A stretch of DNA of 34,077 nt, taken from positions 1-34,077 of the forward strand of contig JAIXKK010000128.1 of assembly GCA_026954325.1 (NCBI GenBank). Reading direction: 5' to 3'. The position numbers and the translations under genes are program-made. The stretch's first letter is position 1, and each line of letters starts with the position of its first letter. Source of the DNA: Bryobacterales bacterium (GTDB lineage Bacteria > Acidobacteriota > Terriglobia > Bryobacterales > Bryobacteraceae). Shown here one piece after another: positions 1-7,419 of the stretch. The notes under the pieces are model-generated. The model made no database searches, was not told the DNA's origin, and was given only the letters and a program-made list of their open reading frames with translations.

Positions 1-399
1 GCGCTCGATCAAAGCGCTGGACAAAGCCACGGGGAAGGATATGCTGCTCCAGTGAGATTGCAGATAGCAGCGAATGGCTTCGCCGCTCCTCAAGGTTAGG
101 AGTTCGTTGGCGAACAGGCCAATGTAGATTGCCTGCACGCTGCGTCCGATCGGCACATCCGCAACCGGCTTGAGGAGCAGGTTCCAACGCCAGGCCTGGC
201 TGACATACACGAGGATGTCGGTGGAGGCGGCGAGCAGAATCCACATCCAATGGATACGCTTGAGCCGCGGCAATTGGTGATGCCAGTCGAAGTCCCGATA
301 AACCCAGATCAGGCAGCCAATGGAAATGGCATAAACGATGGTGGGGGCCACCCAGGACGGAATTTTCACGCGTTGCCTGTCGGCCTCAATGACACCCAT
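1..399 (-). CDS. Partial flippase-like / lysylphosphatidylglycerol synthase TM-domain protein (3' end beyond window)
   Basis: An open reading frame runs from an ATG at 399 leftwards off the window edge without a stop (133 codons visible). The protein begins MGVIEADRQRVKIPSW, then has a hydrophobic segment around residues 17-33 (WVAPTIVYAISIGCLIWV), an amphipathic stretch, and a second hydrophobic segment near residues 51-64 (WILLAASTDILVYV). The later motif GLFANELLTLRSGEAIRCYL followed by SALIER is characteristic of the UPF0104 / LPG-synthase transmembrane family (AglD-like), polytopic inner-membrane proteins linked to lipid or glycolipid translocation. It is divergent from the dehydrogenase gene at 494, leaving about 94 bp between them. 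There is no strong Shine-Dalgarno; an in-frame TTG at 411 is a less likely start. The exact substrate cannot be read from this fragment. Confidence 0.72.
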   Translation of the reverse strand, partial: MGVIEADRQRVKIPSWVAPTIVYAISIGCLIWVYRDFDWHHQLPRLKRIHWMWILLAASTDILVYVSQAWRWNLLLKPVADVPIGRSVQAIYIGLFANELLTLRSGEAIRCYLQSHWSSISFPVALSSALIER

Positions 400-474
400 G
401 CACTCACACAACCATCATATAATCGTGGTTGCGGTTCACGCACACTCTGCGCAGATTATCTCAATCGTTCTTGT

Positions 475-487
475 ATCCTGACAGGAT
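475..487. promoter_or_regulatory. 13-bp perfect dyad overlapping the Shine-Dalgarno of the dehydrogenase gene
   Basis: ATCCTG at 475-480 and CAGGAT at 482-487 are exact reverse complements separated by one base. The second arm contains AGGAT, the only plausible ribosome binding site, 6 nt before the ATG at 494. It could be an operator half-site pair or an accident; a one-base loop cannot fold as an RNA hairpin without opening inner pairs. Confidence 0.3.
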
Positions 488-493
488 CATCCA

Positions 494-2821
494 ATGAAAC
501 CACTTCGACGTGTGGCCGTCCTCGGCGCCGGCACCATGGGCTCCCGTATCGCCGCGCACTTTGCAAACGCCGGAATCCCGGCCCTACTGCTGGACATCGT
601 GCCGCCGGACCTGCCGGACCGCAGCGCGGCGGCAAAGAGAGGCGTGGACGCCGCGCTGAAGCAGAAGCCAGGCGGATTCTTTACGGATTCGGCGGTTTCG
701 CTGGTGACGCCGGGCAACTTCGAGGATCATCTCGATAAAGTGCGGGACTGCGATTGGATTCTCGAGGCGGTGGTGGAAAATCTGGAGCTGAAGCGAGACC
801 TCTGGAAGAAGGTGGAACCGCTGCGCAGTCCCGATGCCATTGTCAGCACGAACACCAGCGGCATCCCGCTGGCGCGCATCAGCGAGGGGTTTTCCCTGGA
901 TTTCCGGAAGCATTTTCTAGGCACGCATTTTTTCAATCCGCCGCGTTATCTGCACCTGATGGAGTTGATTCCGGGAGCGGAAACGGAACGGGGAGTGCTG
1001 GAGTTCGCCGCCGAGTTTTGTGACCGGCGACTCGGAAAAGGGGTAGTGCGGTGCAAAGACACCCCGAACTTCATCGCCAACCGCCTGGGCAGTTTTTTCG
1101 GGTGCACGATCGGCAAGTTCACCTTTGAGGATGACTGGGCAATCGAGGAGGTGGATGCGATTACCGGACCACTGATCGGGTTGCCGAACAGCGCCAGTTA
1201 CCGTCTGCTCGATATCGTCGGCGTCGATGTGATGTATTACGTGAATCGCAATCTGTATGATGCCGTGCCGCACGATCCATGGCGCGAGCGGTTCCAGCCT
1301 TCGGAAGTTCTGACGAAACTGGTGGAAAACAAGTGGCTTGGGGATAAGACGGGGCAGGGATTCTTCAAGCGGGTGGGACCGAAGAGAGACATCCATGCCA
1401 TCGACTGGAAGACGTTCGAGTATCACCCCGCCCGCAAGGTCTCATTCCCGAGCGTGGAGCAGGCGAGGCAGATCGAGGATCTGGGGGCAAGGCTACGGGC
1501 GTTGGCGGCGGGCAAGGATCGCGTAGGGGAGTTTCTGTGGAAGCTGTTCCGGGATTACGCGGCGTACTCGGCATCGATGGTTCCGGAAATTTCGGATCGG
1601 ATTATCGAAATTGACCGCGCCATGCGCTGGGGCTATGCGCACAAGCTGGGCCCGTTCGAGCTGTGGGACGCGCTGGGATTCGAGGCAACGTCGGCGCGGA
1701 TGGAAGCCGAGGGTCTGGCTCTGCCGGAGAGCGTGGTAAGCATGCGTCGAAAGGGAGCGGCATCGTTCTACCGCGCCGCGGACACAGGCGGCGCGCCTCA
1801 TACGGCGTATTTCGACCTGGGCGGCGGAGCATATCGAACTCTCGAGGAGCGGCCCGGCATCACGGTGATTGCGGATGTGAAGCGGGCCCGGGGCGTGGTG
1901 AAATCGAATGCCGGAGCGTCATTGGTGGACCTGGGCGACGGCGCACTGTGCCTGGAATTTCATAGCAAGATGAATATTCTAGGCGAAGATCAGATCGGCA
2001 TGATCTACGCGGGGATTGAGGAAACCGCGAAGAATTTCGAGGCCATGGTGATCGCCAACCAGGGGCAGGATTTCAGCGCCGGAGCGAACCTCGTGCTGGT
2101 GCTGCTGGCGGCGCAGGATGGCGAATGGGACGAGTTGAACGCGGCGATCCACCGCTTCCAGCAGGCGAACATGGCCATCAAGTACGCGCCCAAGCCGGTG
2201 GTTTCAGCGCCGTTCGGGCGCACGCTGGGAGGCGGGTGCGAAATCACGCTGCACTCGGCGCGCTGCCAGGCGTCAGCGGAACTATACCTCGGGCTGGTGG
2301 AAGTGGGGGTGGGCGTCATTCCGGGAGGCGGCGGCTGCAAGGAACTGCTGCTGCGGCTGAAGAATCCGCAGAAGGTATTTGAACTGGCGGGGCTCGCCAA
2401 GGTATCGACGAGCGCGGAAGATGCGAAGAACCTTGGATTGCTGAACAAAGCCGATCTCGTCTCGATGAACCAGGAGCGGCTGATTGCCGATGCCAAGGCG
2501 CTGGCGCTTTCGCTGGCGCCCAACTACGCGCCCGGAGTTCCGAGGCAGGACGTAAAGGTGGGAGGCGAAAGCGTGTACGCGGCGCTGAAACTCTACGCAT
2601 GGTCGATGCGGCAGGGGAACTTCATCAGTGACCACGATCAGTTGATTGGTGAAAAGATTGCCCATGTGCTTTCGGGGGGGCGGTTGACGGGAGAGCAGGC
2701 GGTGGGGGAACAGTATCTGCTCGATCTGGAGCGCGAGGCATTCCTGAGCCTGTGCGGGACGCAGAAGACACAGGAACGCATGCAGTATATGTTGAAGACA
2801 GGAAAGCCGTTGAGGAATTAG
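494..2821 (+). CDS. 3-hydroxyacyl-CoA dehydrogenase / enoyl-CoA hydratase fusion (FadN/FadB-like)
   Basis: A 775-residue fatty-acid beta-oxidation enzyme that hydrates enoyl-CoA and oxidises 3-hydroxyacyl-CoA with NAD. The Rossmann motif VLGAGTMGSRIAAHFANAG (G11, G13, G16) lies at the very N-terminus, followed by the 3HCDH motif LGTHFFNPPRYLHLMELIPG near residues 140-160 with the catalytic-type His. The C-terminal part (about 480-700) is a crotonase fold with GGGCEITLHSARCQAS and GLVEVGVGVIPGGGG, which carry both Glu residues expected for hydratase activity. The order dehydrogenase-then-crotonase matches Bacillus FadN, not the E. coli FadB order. The ATG at 494 is chosen because AGGAT sits 6 nt upstream. 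The following gene, dapA, begins 10 nt after the stop, so the two are probably cotranscribed; no thiolase or acyl-CoA dehydrogenase accompanies it here. Confidence 0.9.
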   Translation: MKPLRRVAVLGAGTMGSRIAAHFANAGIPALLLDIVPPDLPDRSAAAKRGVDAALKQKPGGFFTDSAVSLVTPGNFEDHLDKVRDCDWILEAVVENLELKRDLWKKVEPLRSPDAIVSTNTSGIPLARISEGFSLDFRKHFLGTHFFNPPRYLHLMELIPGAETERGVLEFAAEFCDRRLGKGVVRCKDTPNFIANRLGSFFGCTIGKFTFEDDWAIEEVDAITGPLIGLPNSASYRLLDIVGVDVMYYVNRNLYDAVPHDPWRERFQPSEVLTKLVENKWLGDKTGQGFFKRVGPKRDIHAIDWKTFEYHPARKVSFPSVEQARQIEDLGARLRALAAGKDRVGEFLWKLFRDYAAYSASMVPEISDRIIEIDRAMRWGYAHKLGPFELWDALGFEATSARMEAEGLALPESVVSMRRKGAASFYRAADTGGAPHTAYFDLGGGAYRTLEERPGITVIADVKRARGVVKSNAGASLVDLGDGALCLEFHSKMNILGEDQIGMIYAGIEETAKNFEAMVIANQGQDFSAGANLVLVLLAAQDGEWDELNAAIHRFQQANMAIKYAPKPVVSAPFGRTLGGGCEITLHSARCQASAELYLGLVEVGVGVIPGGGGCKELLLRLKNPQKVFELAGLAKVSTSAEDAKNLGLLNKADLVSMNQERLIADAKALALSLAPNYAPGVPRQDVKVGGESVYAALKLYAWSMRQGNFISDHDQLIGEKIAHVLSGGRLTGEQAVGEQYLLDLEREAFLSLCGTQKTQERMQYMLKTGKPLRN

Positions 2822-2831
2822 GAGCAAGGAT

Positions 2832-3740
2832 ATGTTTACAGGATGCGGGACAGCGCTGGTGACGCCGTTCACGGCGGACCGAACGCTCGATGAGAATACG
2901 CTGCGCGACCTGGTGCGGCGGCAGATCGAGGCGGGAATCAACTTTCTGGTGCCCTGCGGGACGACGGGAGAAAGCCCGACGCTCGAGCGGGCGGAACATT
3001 TGCGCGTGGTGGAGATCACGCTGGAAGAGGCGAAGGGGATTGTGCCGGTGCTTGGCGGCGCCGGCGGGTACAACACGGGTGAAGTGATTGAACTGGCGCG
3101 CGAGTTGGAGACGATGGGCGTGGACGGCATCCTGTCGGTTACGCCGTACTACAACAAGCCGACGCAAGAGGGGCTTTATCAGCACTACAAGGCGATCGCC
3201 TCATCCATCTCCTTGCCCATCATTGTGTACAGCGTCCAGGGACGCACGGGAGTGAACGTGGAGCCCTCGACGGTCAAGCGGCTTGCCGAGATAGACAACA
3301 TCATCGGGGTGAAGGAAGCAAGCGGAAACATCGCGCAGCAGGCGAGGGTGATTCATGAAGCGCCGGAGAAATTCCTGGTGCTGAGCGGGGACGATTCCAT
3401 CACCCTGCCGCTGATGGCTCTGGGCGGGAAGGGTGTCATCAGTGTGGTTTCGAACGAGATTCCAGCCCAGATGACGCAACTGGCGCAGGCGTGCCTGGCG
3501 GGCGATTACGCGAAGGGGCGGGCGTTGCAGCGCAAGTACCTGCCTCTGATGGAGGTGAACTTCGTCGAATCGAACCCCATTCCGGTGAAGGCGGCAATGT
3601 CCCTGATGGGCCTGCTCGAGCCAGTGTGGCGGCTGCCCCTGGTGCCGCCGGCGCCGGCGAACCTACGAAAAATCGAGGCGGTGCTCGCCGATCTGAATTT
3701 ACTCGCCGGCAGGAGCGTGCATGCTGCAAACCGCGATTGA
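2832..3740 (+). CDS. dapA: 4-hydroxy-tetrahydrodipicolinate synthase
   Basis: Condenses pyruvate with aspartate semialdehyde, the committed step of the lysine/diaminopimelate pathway, in the cytoplasm. The 302-residue length is normal for the TIM-barrel family. Key residues fall at the E. coli positions: T44-T45 in CGTTGES, Y107 in PYYNKP, Y133, R138 in GRTG, and the Schiff-base lysine K161 in GVKEASGN. The Y133 loop reads YSVQGRTG where the family usually has YNVPxRTG, so Asn and Pro are replaced by Ser and Gln. The start is supported by GGAGCAAGGA just upstream. The 3' end overlaps dapD by 20 nt, which suggests translational coupling and makes true DapA more likely than a DapA-like aldolase for sugar acids. 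Confidence 0.92.
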   Translation: MFTGCGTALVTPFTADRTLDENTLRDLVRRQIEAGINFLVPCGTTGESPTLERAEHLRVVEITLEEAKGIVPVLGGAGGYNTGEVIELARELETMGVDGILSVTPYYNKPTQEGLYQHYKAIASSISLPIIVYSVQGRTGVNVEPSTVKRLAEIDNIIGVKEASGNIAQQARVIHEAPEKFLVLSGDDSITLPLMALGGKGVISVVSNEIPAQMTQLAQACLAGDYAKGRALQRKYLPLMEVNFVESNPIPVKAAMSLMGLLEPVWRLPLVPPAPANLRKIEAVLADLNLLAGRSVHAANRD

Positions 3741-4560
3741 ACAACTTTTTGACAATCCACCGAAGACCTACACAGAAGCAGATTTCCGGTTGTTTGAGCG
3801 CTTCAAAGAGGCGTTGAACCGGGGCGAGTTGCGCTCGGCGGAACCGGACGCCGGCGCAGCCAGCGGGTGGCGGGTGAACGCCTGGGTAAAGAAAGGCGTG
3901 CTGCTCGGGTTCCGCATGGGGAGCGTGGTGGACATGTCGGTGCAGGCGGCGCGGCAGCCCTATTTCGACAAGGCCACCTATCCGGTGAAGCAGTTTACTG
4001 CATCGAGCGGAATCCGCATTGTGCCGGGCGGATCGAGCATTCGTGACGGCTGCTATGTGGGAAAGGGCGTGACCTGCATGCCTCCCATGTACATCAACGT
4101 GGGTGCATGGGTGGATGACGGCACGATGGTGGATTCGCATGCCCTGGTGGGCAGTTGCGCGCAGGTGGGGAAGAATTGTCACATCTCGGCGGCGGCGCAG
4201 ATCGGCGGGGTGCTGGAGCCGGTGGGCGCGATGCCGGTGATTCTCGAGGATGAAGTGCTGGTGGGCGGCAACTGCGGCGTCTACGAAGGCACTATCGTGA
4301 AGCGGCGGTCTGTACTTGGGACGGGAACCATTCTGAACCGTTCGACACCGCTCTATGACCTGGTGAACGGCAAGGTCATCAGCGCGAGCGACGACAGGCC
4401 GCTGATTGTGCCGGAAGGCGCGGTGGTGGTGGCGGGCTCGCGAGCTGTGACGAACGGGCCGGGTAAGGATTGGGGCATCTCACTATACACGCCCGTGATT
4501 GTGAAGTACCGGGATGCGAAGACGGATACGAAGATCCAGTTGGAGGATCTGCTGCGGTAG
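3721..4560 (+). CDS. dapD: 2,3,4,5-tetrahydropyridine-2,6-dicarboxylate N-succinyltransferase
   Basis: Transfers a succinyl group from succinyl-CoA to tetrahydrodipicolinate, so the organism appears to use the succinylase branch to meso-diaminopimelate and lysine. It has 279 residues. The N-terminal helical domain (1-95) ends in WRVNAWVKKGVLLGFRMG. A left-handed parallel beta-helix of hexapeptide repeats follows, with the family signature GSSIRDGCYVGKGVTCMPP, then INVGAWVDDGTMVDSHALVG and GAMPVILEDEVLVGGNCGVYEG. The ATG lies inside the end of dapA, with AGGAG about 8 nt ahead of it, so its translation probably depends on dapA. An acetyltransferase (DapH) is unlikely because sequence and length fit DapD throughout. 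Confidence 0.93.
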   Translation: MLQTAIEQLFDNPPKTYTEADFRLFERFKEALNRGELRSAEPDAGAASGWRVNAWVKKGVLLGFRMGSVVDMSVQAARQPYFDKATYPVKQFTASSGIRIVPGGSSIRDGCYVGKGVTCMPPMYINVGAWVDDGTMVDSHALVGSCAQVGKNCHISAAAQIGGVLEPVGAMPVILEDEVLVGGNCGVYEGTIVKRRSVLGTGTILNRSTPLYDLVNGKVISASDDRPLIVPEGAVVVAGSRAVTNGPGKDWGISLYTPVIVKYRDAKTDTKIQLEDLLR

Positions 4561-4605
4561 GGGCGCCGCCACTTCCGGGCGCCTGATAGTGGCAAGATGT
4601 AGGGG

Positions 4606-5283
4606 ATGTCCGAAGCGAACTTTATCGAATACCTGAAGACGGTGGATACGCCGACGCTCTGCAACGCGATTGAACTGCTGGGGGTGCGAATGCACCACGA
4701 AGGCTTCACGCCGCTCGAGTTACGGTGCCTGTTTCCGGAATTCGGCCGCATGGCGGGCTACGCCGTAACGGCGCAGGTGGAGACCGTGACCGAGATGGCG
4801 CCGCGCGACAACCGTCTGTTTCTTGATCTCTATGAACTGCTGGACAAGAGTCCGAAGCCGGGAGTGATTGTGTTACAGGAGATTGGCGGGATGGGAAGCT
4901 TCGCGGCGCACGCGGGCGAAGTGATGTGCACCATCTTCCACCGTCTGGGCGCCGTGGGGCTGGTGAGTGATTGCGGCGTGCGCGATATTCCCGAGGTGCG
5001 GCGGATCGGTTTTCATTATTTCGCGCGCGGGGTAACGGCGAGCCATGCCAATTACCGGATTGCGCGCGTGGGAGTTCCCGTGCAGATCATGGGGTTGGCC
5101 ATCCAACCGGGCGACCTGCTGCACGGGGACGAGAACGGCTTGGCGCTGGTGCCGAAGGAAAAGCGGGACCTGATTCAGGAGATGGTGGATAGCGTACGGT
5201 CGCGGGAAGGGCAATTGCTCGACTATGTACGCAGTTCCGAATTCACGCTGGCAGGTCTCAGGAAGCACCTGGTGGTGGAATAG
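4606..5283 (+). CDS. RraA-like family protein (possible HMG/oxaloacetate-type aldolase)
   Basis: A 225-residue protein of the RraA / class II HMG aldolase fold. The signature GAVGLVSDCGVRDIPEVRR at about 116-134 contains the Arg-Asp pair followed by Glu (RDxxE) that in HMG/CHA aldolases binds metal and pyruvate. This points to a lyase or decarboxylase rather than the RNase E inhibitor RraA, which lacks an acidic residue there. Further family motifs are VTASHANYRIARVGVPVQIMG and PGDLLHGDENGLALVP. It follows dapD by 45 nt on the same strand and converges with the cupin gene 11 nt downstream. The substrate is unknown; the neighbourhood (acyl-CoA oxidation, lysine synthesis) does not settle it. 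In genome annotations such genes are often mislabelled demethylmenaquinone methyltransferase. Confidence 0.82.
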   Translation: MSEANFIEYLKTVDTPTLCNAIELLGVRMHHEGFTPLELRCLFPEFGRMAGYAVTAQVETVTEMAPRDNRLFLDLYELLDKSPKPGVIVLQEIGGMGSFAAHAGEVMCTIFHRLGAVGLVSDCGVRDIPEVRRIGFHYFARGVTASHANYRIARVGVPVQIMGLAIQPGDLLHGDENGLALVPKEKRDLIQEMVDSVRSREGQLLDYVRSSEFTLAGLRKHLVVE

Positions 5284-5294
5284 CCGCCAACGGA

Positions 5295-5618
5295 TCACGC
5301 CGGGTTCTTGAGCAACGTCAGCAGCATCACCGTTTCGGTTTTGGCGTGGATTCCGTGCTCGAGTTTGGGGGGCATGTAGGCGAATGCGCCGCCCGAGGCT
5401 TCCTTCACATCCTCGCCCAGGCGCAAGGTGACTTCGCCGGAGATGATTTGAATCAGCGCGGGGAAGGGAGCGGTATGCGCGGAAAGCTCCTGCCCGGCGG
5501 CGAAGCGAAAGAGAATCACCTTCGAACGGTCGTCGTTCTGGATCGTGCTGCTGAGGATGCTCTGCTCGGGCACCTGGCCGTGTCCGGCGAGGTTCGGCAC
5601 AAAAATATAGCTGCCCAT
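5295..5618 (-). CDS. Small cupin-domain protein
   Basis: A 107-residue single-domain cupin. Motif 1 is represented by LFRFAAGQELSAHTAPFPALIQIISGEVTLRLG (about 37-69) and motif 2 by GGAFAYMPPKLEHGIHAKTETVMLLTLL (76-103). Only some of the usual metal ligands are visible: His48 in motif 1 and His89 in motif 2; the second His/Glu of motif 1 is replaced by hydrophobic residues, so metal binding is uncertain. It lies 42 nt downstream of the Crp/Fnr gene on the same strand, and so may be its cotranscribed partner or target. No Shine-Dalgarno precedes the ATG. Proteins of this size act as sensors, isomerases or dioxygenases; nothing here distinguishes these roles. Confidence 0.8.
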   Translation of the reverse strand: MGSYIFVPNLAGHGQVPEQSILSSTIQNDDRSKVILFRFAAGQELSAHTAPFPALIQIISGEVTLRLGEDVKEASGGAFAYMPPKLEHGIHAKTETVMLLTLLKNPA

Positions 5619-5660
5619 GTACTTAGTTTATGGGGAATTGCAGGCTGATAGAACTCGCCG

Positions 5661-6335
5661 TCACATCTCCGTGTTGGCCTCCGCGAGGAGAGCATCACGG
5701 CCGAGGATTTCGACCTCGCGGCGCTGGATGCGCAGCATGCCCTCCGCCTGAAATCGGCTCAGGTTGCGCGAAACGACCTCGCGCACCGTGCCCAGGCGTG
5801 TCGCCAGTTCTTCGTGTGTTTCGGGGAGGAGAAATCGTTCGCTGTCGCTTTCCCCGGCAAAATTGAGCAGTTCCTGCGCCAGGCGCTGGCGGATGCTGCC
5901 GAACGTGATTCTCTCGACGAGATTCACGAGGTGGCGCAGGCGCGCGCCGAAGATCGCAAGGAATTTCAGTGTGAGATCGGGATTGCGGCGGCAAAGCTGG
6001 AGGAAATCCTCCTTGCGCAGCAGCAGCGCCGTGCAGGTCTCCATGGCGGTGAGACTGGCCGGATAGGGGCCGCCGTCAAATACGGGAACTTCCGCCACCG
6101 AGGAGGGCGCGTGCTGAGTGGCGAGAACGATCTGGCGTCCCGCCGGAGTCATCTTGACCACTTTCGCCGCCCCTTCGGCAAGTATCCACAAACCGGTGCA
6201 TGCATCGCCCTCGAAGAAGATATGCTCACCCGCCTGGTAACGTTTGCTGATGGCGATTCCTACCAGCGCCTGCACTTCCTCATCCGGCAGCCCGTGGAAC
6301 AAATCGATAGAAGAGAATACTTGATGCGCGTGCAT
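5661..6335 (-). CDS. Crp/Fnr-family transcriptional regulator
   Basis: A 224-residue regulator. An N-terminal cyclic-nucleotide-binding-type beta-roll (about 15-125) contains YQAGEHIFFEGDACTGLWIL and GRQIVLATQHAPSSVAEVP; a dimerisation helix follows, then a C-terminal winged helix with TRLGTVREVVSRNLSRFQAEG as the recognition region (about 175-196). The cluster of N-terminal cysteines that holds the Fe-S centre of true Fnr is absent, so oxygen sensing by that route is unlikely. The ATG at 6335 (MHAHQVFSSIDLFHGL) is chosen because homology begins there; the frame stays open far upstream by chance. It is divergent from the YwiC-like gene, with the cupin gene 42 nt downstream, so either could be its target. 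Confidence 0.88.
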   Translation of the reverse strand: MHAHQVFSSIDLFHGLPDEEVQALVGIAISKRYQAGEHIFFEGDACTGLWILAEGAAKVVKMTPAGRQIVLATQHAPSSVAEVPVFDGGPYPASLTAMETCTALLLRKEDFLQLCRRNPDLTLKFLAIFGARLRHLVNLVERITFGSIRQRLAQELLNFAGESDSERFLLPETHEELATRLGTVREVVSRNLSRFQAEGMLRIQRREVEILGRDALLAEANTEM

Positions 6336-6418
6336 GAGGGCGAATCTCGATTTTGACACACACGGCGTGACCGCGGTTACAGCGGCGCGCGCCGCGGCAA
6401 GGGTATCATGAGCCTGTG

Positions 6419-6553
6419 ATGAAACCTGGAGAGTCGCGCCGCCGTCACGCCGCATCACCGGATGCACGGCGGCCGGAGATGGGCAGGCGTATCCTTGCGG
6501 CCGCCGGTCTGGCCGAGACCGGCGAAAGGAAGCCTCGTCGCGAGCCTGCATGA
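6419..6553 (+). CDS. Possible 44-residue leader ORF coupled to the YwiC-like gene
   Basis: An ATG at 6419 opens a 44-codon frame (MKPGESRRRHAASPDARRPE and onwards) that ends in TGA at 6551-6553, overlapping the ATG of the next gene as ATGA. The product is very rich in Arg and resembles no family I know. The overlap is the only positive evidence; GC-rich DNA gives many such frames, and it could equally be untranslated leader. Confidence 0.2.
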   Translation: MKPGESRRRHAASPDARRPEMGRRILAAAGLAETGERKPRREPA

Positions 6554-7404
6554 CGAAACGCGGATTGCTGCTGCCGCGCGAGCACGGCGCATGGGGGATG
6601 CTGCTGCAACCGTTCGCCGCGGCGGCAATCATCGGACGGAGTTGGAGTTGGCTGCTGGCTGTTTCGCTGCTGGCCGTGCTGATTGTCTTCGCGATGCGTG
6701 AACCGCTGCTTGTGCTGGCCCGGCAGCGGTGGGTGTGGCGGGAGCCGCATCCGGAAACGGAAGCGGCGCGCCGTACGCTGTGGTGGGAGTTGCCGGTACT
6801 GGCGGGATGCGGGCTGCTGTTACTGCGGCGGGTTTCCCTTCCCTGGATGGCGGGACTTGGCGGGATGGCATTGCTGCTCACCGCCGCGGCATTGTGGATG
6901 ACATTGAAGAACCGGCAGCGGTCGGTATTGCTGCAACTGGTAAGCGCGGCCGGGTTGAGCGCCTCCTCGCTGCTTGTGGGGTATCTGGCGGCTGGCTCAA
7001 TGACAGCGCCGTGGATCTGGTGGGTGTGGATTCTGCACGCGCTGCACAGCCAGAGCGGCATCTTCGCGGTGCACGCGCGGCTTGACGCGATGGGCGCCCA
7101 GCGCAACCCGGAAAAATTGGGCAAACAGGCGCAAAAGGCCGCCTCCCATGCGTGGCGATTGGAAGCCGTGAACGCCGCGATTGGAGCGGCTTTGGCGGTC
7201 CTGGCGGGTTGGGTGGCGGTTCCGGTGTTCCTTTCCGTGCTGATTCACGTCCAATCCCTGCTCCGGTTGAGGAAGCCGGAGGCGCTCAAGGAACCGCTGC
7301 GCAAAGTGGGGCAGCGCGCGCTGGCCGCTTCCATCGTTCACTCGCTGGTGATTATCCTCGTCCTGTGGCAGCCGGCTGGGACGGCGGTTCCCCGCCCTCT
7401 ATAA
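6550..7404 (+). CDS. YwiC-like family membrane protein
   Basis: A 284-residue polytopic membrane protein. The N-terminal LLLPREHGAWGMLLQPF (residues 5-21) is the hallmark of the YwiC-like family; a long run of hydrophobic segments follows (roughly 22-60, 80-112, 125-165, 205-235, 262-280). A cytosolic-looking loop at 180-205 contains HARLDAMGAQRNPEKLGK. Biochemical function is unknown for the family. It stands divergent from a Crp/Fnr regulator; in Bacillus subtilis ywiC likewise lies close to fnr and narK, so the pairing may mean something. It ends 15 nt before miaB, and its stop codon lies within a TATAAT sequence that might serve miaB. Confidence 0.82.
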   Translation: MTKRGLLLPREHGAWGMLLQPFAAAAIIGRSWSWLLAVSLLAVLIVFAMREPLLVLARQRWVWREPHPETEAARRTLWWELPVLAGCGLLLLRRVSLPWMAGLGGMALLLTAAALWMTLKNRQRSVLLQLVSAAGLSASSLLVGYLAAGSMTAPWIWWVWILHALHSQSGIFAVHARLDAMGAQRNPEKLGKQAQKAASHAWRLEAVNAAIGAALAVLAGWVAVPVFLSVLIHVQSLLRLRKPEALKEPLRKVGQRALAASIVHSLVIILVLWQPAGTAVPRPL

Positions 7405-7405
7405 T
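7400..7405 (+). promoter_or_regulatory. Possible -10 box ahead of miaB
   Basis: A perfect TATAAT lies across the stop codon of the YwiC-like gene, 14 nt before the miaB ATG. No recognisable -35 hexamer lies 16-18 bp upstream, so this is a weak call. Confidence 0.25.
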
Positions 7406-7419
7406 GAATTCAGGGGCAA

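Noticed and set aside
418..423. TATAAT upstream of the beta-oxidation gene
   Set aside because: No -35-like hexamer at 16-18 bp, and the site lies about 70 bp before the start; not enough to call a promoter.
4568..4593. Inverted repeat GCCACT/AGTGGC after dapD
   Set aside because: 14-nt loop and no T-run, so not a convincing terminator; the RraA-like gene follows closely on the same strand.
6353..6382. TTGACA with TTACAG 18 bp later in the Crp/YwiC gap
   Set aside because: The -10 element is poor, and no palindrome of Crp or Fnr type is clear, so I do not call a promoter or operator.
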